6,898 bases of DNA, taken from the NCBI GenBank assembly GCA_013043915.1, contig JABEVH010000004.1:1-6898 (forward strand). Reading direction: 5' to 3'. The stretch is from Pseudomonadales bacterium (GTDB taxonomy: Bacteria; Pseudomonadota; Gammaproteobacteria; Pseudomonadales; Moraxellaceae). This document shows positions 5,058 through 6,898 of the stretch, piece after piece (position 1 is the first letter of the stretch; every line of letters begins with the position of its first letter). Below the pieces are notes generated by a model, which saw nothing but the letters and a program-made list of their open reading frames with translations, was not told the origin of the DNA and ran no database searches. The position numbers and the translations under genes were made by a program.

Positions 5058-6869
5058 ATGCAGACTTTACATTATTACCTGTCGTTTCAGCAGCCGACCC
5101 GGCATATTTTCGAGGTCAAACTGCATATCGCCAAGCCCGATCCGCAGGGTCAGGTGCTATGGATGCCGAATTGGATACCGGGAAGTTACATGATTCGTGA
5201 CTTTTCCCGGCATATTACTAAATTGACGGCACGGGCCAGTGAACAGGAACTGGTGGTAGAGAAACTGGCCAAGAATCGTTGGCGCTGCCCTCCGGTCAGC
5301 ATGGCTCTTGAAATCACCTACCTGATCTATGCCTGGGATATGTCCGTGCGTGGAGCGCACTTCGATCTCAATCATGCCTACTTTAACGGAGCAGCTCTGT
5401 TTCTGGCGGTGCAGGGGTATGAAAACTTGCCTCATTGCCTGTACCTGGAACGGCCACAGGCTGCCTGGGGGCAGGGCTGGCAAGTAGCGACATCCTTACC
5501 TGATGTCTTGGTCGATGCTGCAGGTTTTGGTCGCTATGAAGCCTCCCATTATGCTGATTTGATCGATCATCCGGTTGAAGTGGGGCGATTTAATCGTTTG
5601 AGTTTTGATGTTTTGGGGTGTAAGCATGCCTTGGTGGTCAGCGGAGCCGGCGATTTTAATGCTGAACGCCTGATCAGCGATGTCCAACGCATCTGTACTG
5701 CTCAGATCCGTTTTTTTAAGGATGCCCCTCCGTTTTTGCATTATGTCTTTCTTCTGCAAATGGTCGATAGCGGTTACGGCGGGTTGGAACATGCCTCTTC
5801 TTGTAGCTTGCTAGCAACACGAGAGTGCCTGCCGGGTCGTGACGAGCCGCAAGAGCCCAGTGATGCGTATACACAACTGCTAGGTTTGATCAGCCATGAG
5901 TATTTTCATGCCTGGAATGTTAAACGACTACGGCCAGCAGTTTTTGAACCCTATGCGCTGGAGCATGAGGTGCATACGCCCCTGCTCTGGTTTTTTGAAG
6001 GGGTAACTTCTTATTACGATGATCTTTTCTTGCTGCGTGCCGGGTGTATCTCGCGTCAGCATTATGGGTGTTTACTCGGTCAGCAGATCACGCGATATCT
6101 GCGCCAACCTGGTTGGCAATGGCAATCCCTGGTAGATGCCAGCTTTGATGCCTGGACTAAGTATTACCGGCAAGATGAAAATTCGTTGAATGTACAGACC
6201 AGTTACTATGTACAGGGTTCGCTGGTCGCACTGTGCCTCAATCTTTATCTGCTACAGCAAAGCCGCCAAAGTTTATCCTTAGATAACCTCATGCTATGGC
6301 TTTGGCGAACCTACGGCGTGGTTGGCCGAGGTATTGCCATGGCTGATGTCATGCAAGCCTTGTGTTATTTGCAGCGGGGCAGCGAAGATTTTCTTAAAAC
6401 GATGGTGACACAATGCCAGCCTTTGCCCCTGGATGAGCTGTTGACCCGTCAAGGCATGAAATATAGCCGGCGTGTTCGCGAGTCCAGACAGGATATGGGA
6501 GGGGTGCCGGGCACCTCAAGTGGCCTGAATGTCAGCCTGGGGGGGCAGTGGCAGGCGCGTGAGGGTGGCTTGTCATTAACGCATGTGTATTATGATGGCG
6601 CGCTGGAGCAGGCAGGCTTAAGTGTCGGTGATTTCATCATGGCTATTCAGGGGCGACGTGCCACGGAATCAGTCTGTGAGGCTATACTTAGGGGCTGTAG
6701 GGTCGGTGAGGCACTAGTGATACACGCTTTTAGGCGCGATGAGTTGATGGTAGTCGATGTTATCTTGCAGGAAAGCAGCATGGATACCTGCTATCTAACC
6801 CGTAGCCATGATAAGAAATTTGAAGGCAGGTTGCGTGCATGGTTGGGCGATCAGCCTGCGAATGCGTAG
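5058..6869 (+). CDS. M61 family metallopeptidase with PDZ domain
   Basis: This 603-residue protein is a gluzincin metallopeptidase of family M61 (glycyl aminopeptidase type), with the usual length and order for proteobacterial members. The N-terminal beta domain carries the conserved WIPGSYMIRDFSRH and WDMSVRGAHFDLNHAYFNG blocks. The catalytic domain has GGLEH (241-245) and the zinc motif HEYFH (280-284) within HEYFHAWNVKRLRP. The third ligand is probably E314 in WFFEGVTSYYDD. The C-terminal PDZ domain covers roughly 480-575 (GGLSL at 503, AGLSVGDF around 519-526) and may guide substrate binding. All key residues are present. There is no signal peptide, so a cytosolic role in peptide breakdown is likely. 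The open frame extends back to 4884 over the divergent hydrolase gene. I choose ATG 5058 because homology-like sequence begins there (MQTLHYYLSFQQPTRH) and the preceding residues look non-coding. No strong Shine-Dalgarno sequence precedes it, so the start is less sure than the gene. Confidence 0.92.
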   Translation: MQTLHYYLSFQQPTRHIFEVKLHIAKPDPQGQVLWMPNWIPGSYMIRDFSRHITKLTARASEQELVVEKLAKNRWRCPPVSMALEITYLIYAWDMSVRGAHFDLNHAYFNGAALFLAVQGYENLPHCLYLERPQAAWGQGWQVATSLPDVLVDAAGFGRYEASHYADLIDHPVEVGRFNRLSFDVLGCKHALVVSGAGDFNAERLISDVQRICTAQIRFFKDAPPFLHYVFLLQMVDSGYGGLEHASSCSLLATRECLPGRDEPQEPSDAYTQLLGLISHEYFHAWNVKRLRPAVFEPYALEHEVHTPLLWFFEGVTSYYDDLFLLRAGCISRQHYGCLLGQQITRYLRQPGWQWQSLVDASFDAWTKYYRQDENSLNVQTSYYVQGSLVALCLNLYLLQQSRQSLSLDNLMLWLWRTYGVVGRGIAMADVMQALCYLQRGSEDFLKTMVTQCQPLPLDELLTRQGMKYSRRVRESRQDMGGVPGTSSGLNVSLGGQWQAREGGLSLTHVYYDGALEQAGLSVGDFIMAIQGRRATESVCEAILRGCRVGEALVIHAFRRDELMVVDVILQESSMDTCYLTRSHDKKFEGRLRAWLGDQPANA

Positions 6870-6885
6870 TTTAAACAAGTGGTCT

Positions 6886-6898
6886 TAAGGAGTAATGG
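6886..6898 (+). promoter_or_regulatory. Ribosome binding site and possible start of the next gene
   Basis: TAAGGAG (6886-6892) is a near-perfect Shine-Dalgarno sequence 17 bases after the M61 stop codon. An ATG follows at 6895-6897, only 2 bases later, which is closer than optimal, so the true start may be a little beyond the window. It suggests a gene downstream in the same operon as the M61 peptidase. Confidence 0.5.

Noticed and set aside
5496..5792. Minus-strand frame of 98 codons inside the M61 gene
   Set aside because: It is antisense to conserved M61 coding sequence, with no independent support.

Overview
The window suggests a chromosomal stretch from a Gram-negative proteobacterium, most likely a gammaproteobacterium. 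The basis is the overall similarity of the proteins: a MoxR-type ATPase paired with a CoxE-like vWA protein, a cytosolic M61 peptidase with a PDZ domain, and a GGDEF remnant. No rRNA, tRNA or genus-specific marker is present, so the taxonomy is inference. Base composition is moderate across the genes and clearly AT-rich in 201-280 (about 28% G+C by my count).

Layout. Positions 1-300 hold no gene I can support and form a partly AT-rich stretch with short repeats. At about 301 the sequence abruptly becomes the C-terminal two thirds of a GGDEF (diguanylate cyclase) domain, which runs to a stop at 687. It lacks its N-terminal part and a usable start, so I call it a broken gene. A possible promoter lies at its end. 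After it come a 280-residue MoxR-family AAA+ ATPase (739-1581) and, 8 bp later, a 390-residue vWA protein of the CoxE type (1590-2762). These two are almost certainly one transcription unit. Their 3' end overlaps by 12 bp the 3' end of a convergent gene for a class C beta-lactamase-like serine hydrolase (2751-3905, minus). Upstream of that, on the same strand and separated by 159 bp with a perfect 9-bp hairpin, is an alpha/beta hydrolase of the monoacylglycerol lipase/lysophospholipase type (4065-4976, minus). Divergent from it is a 603-residue M61 peptidase with a C-terminal PDZ domain (5058-6869, plus). The last bases carry a Shine-Dalgarno sequence and an ATG that may open a further gene.

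How the genes relate. The ATPase and vWA protein should act together: MoxR ATPases with vWA partners work as chaperone-like machines that remodel client proteins or help metal or cofactor insertion. The client of this subfamily is unknown and no obvious client is encoded here. The two minus-strand hydrolases and the M61 peptidase are hydrolytic housekeeping-type enzymes with intact catalytic motifs, and nothing in the sequence ties them to one pathway. I see no CRISPR array, complete mobile element, phage gene or recognisable defence system. The most notable points are the sharply truncated GGDEF gene beside the anomalous left flank, and the orphan MoxR-vWA pair.
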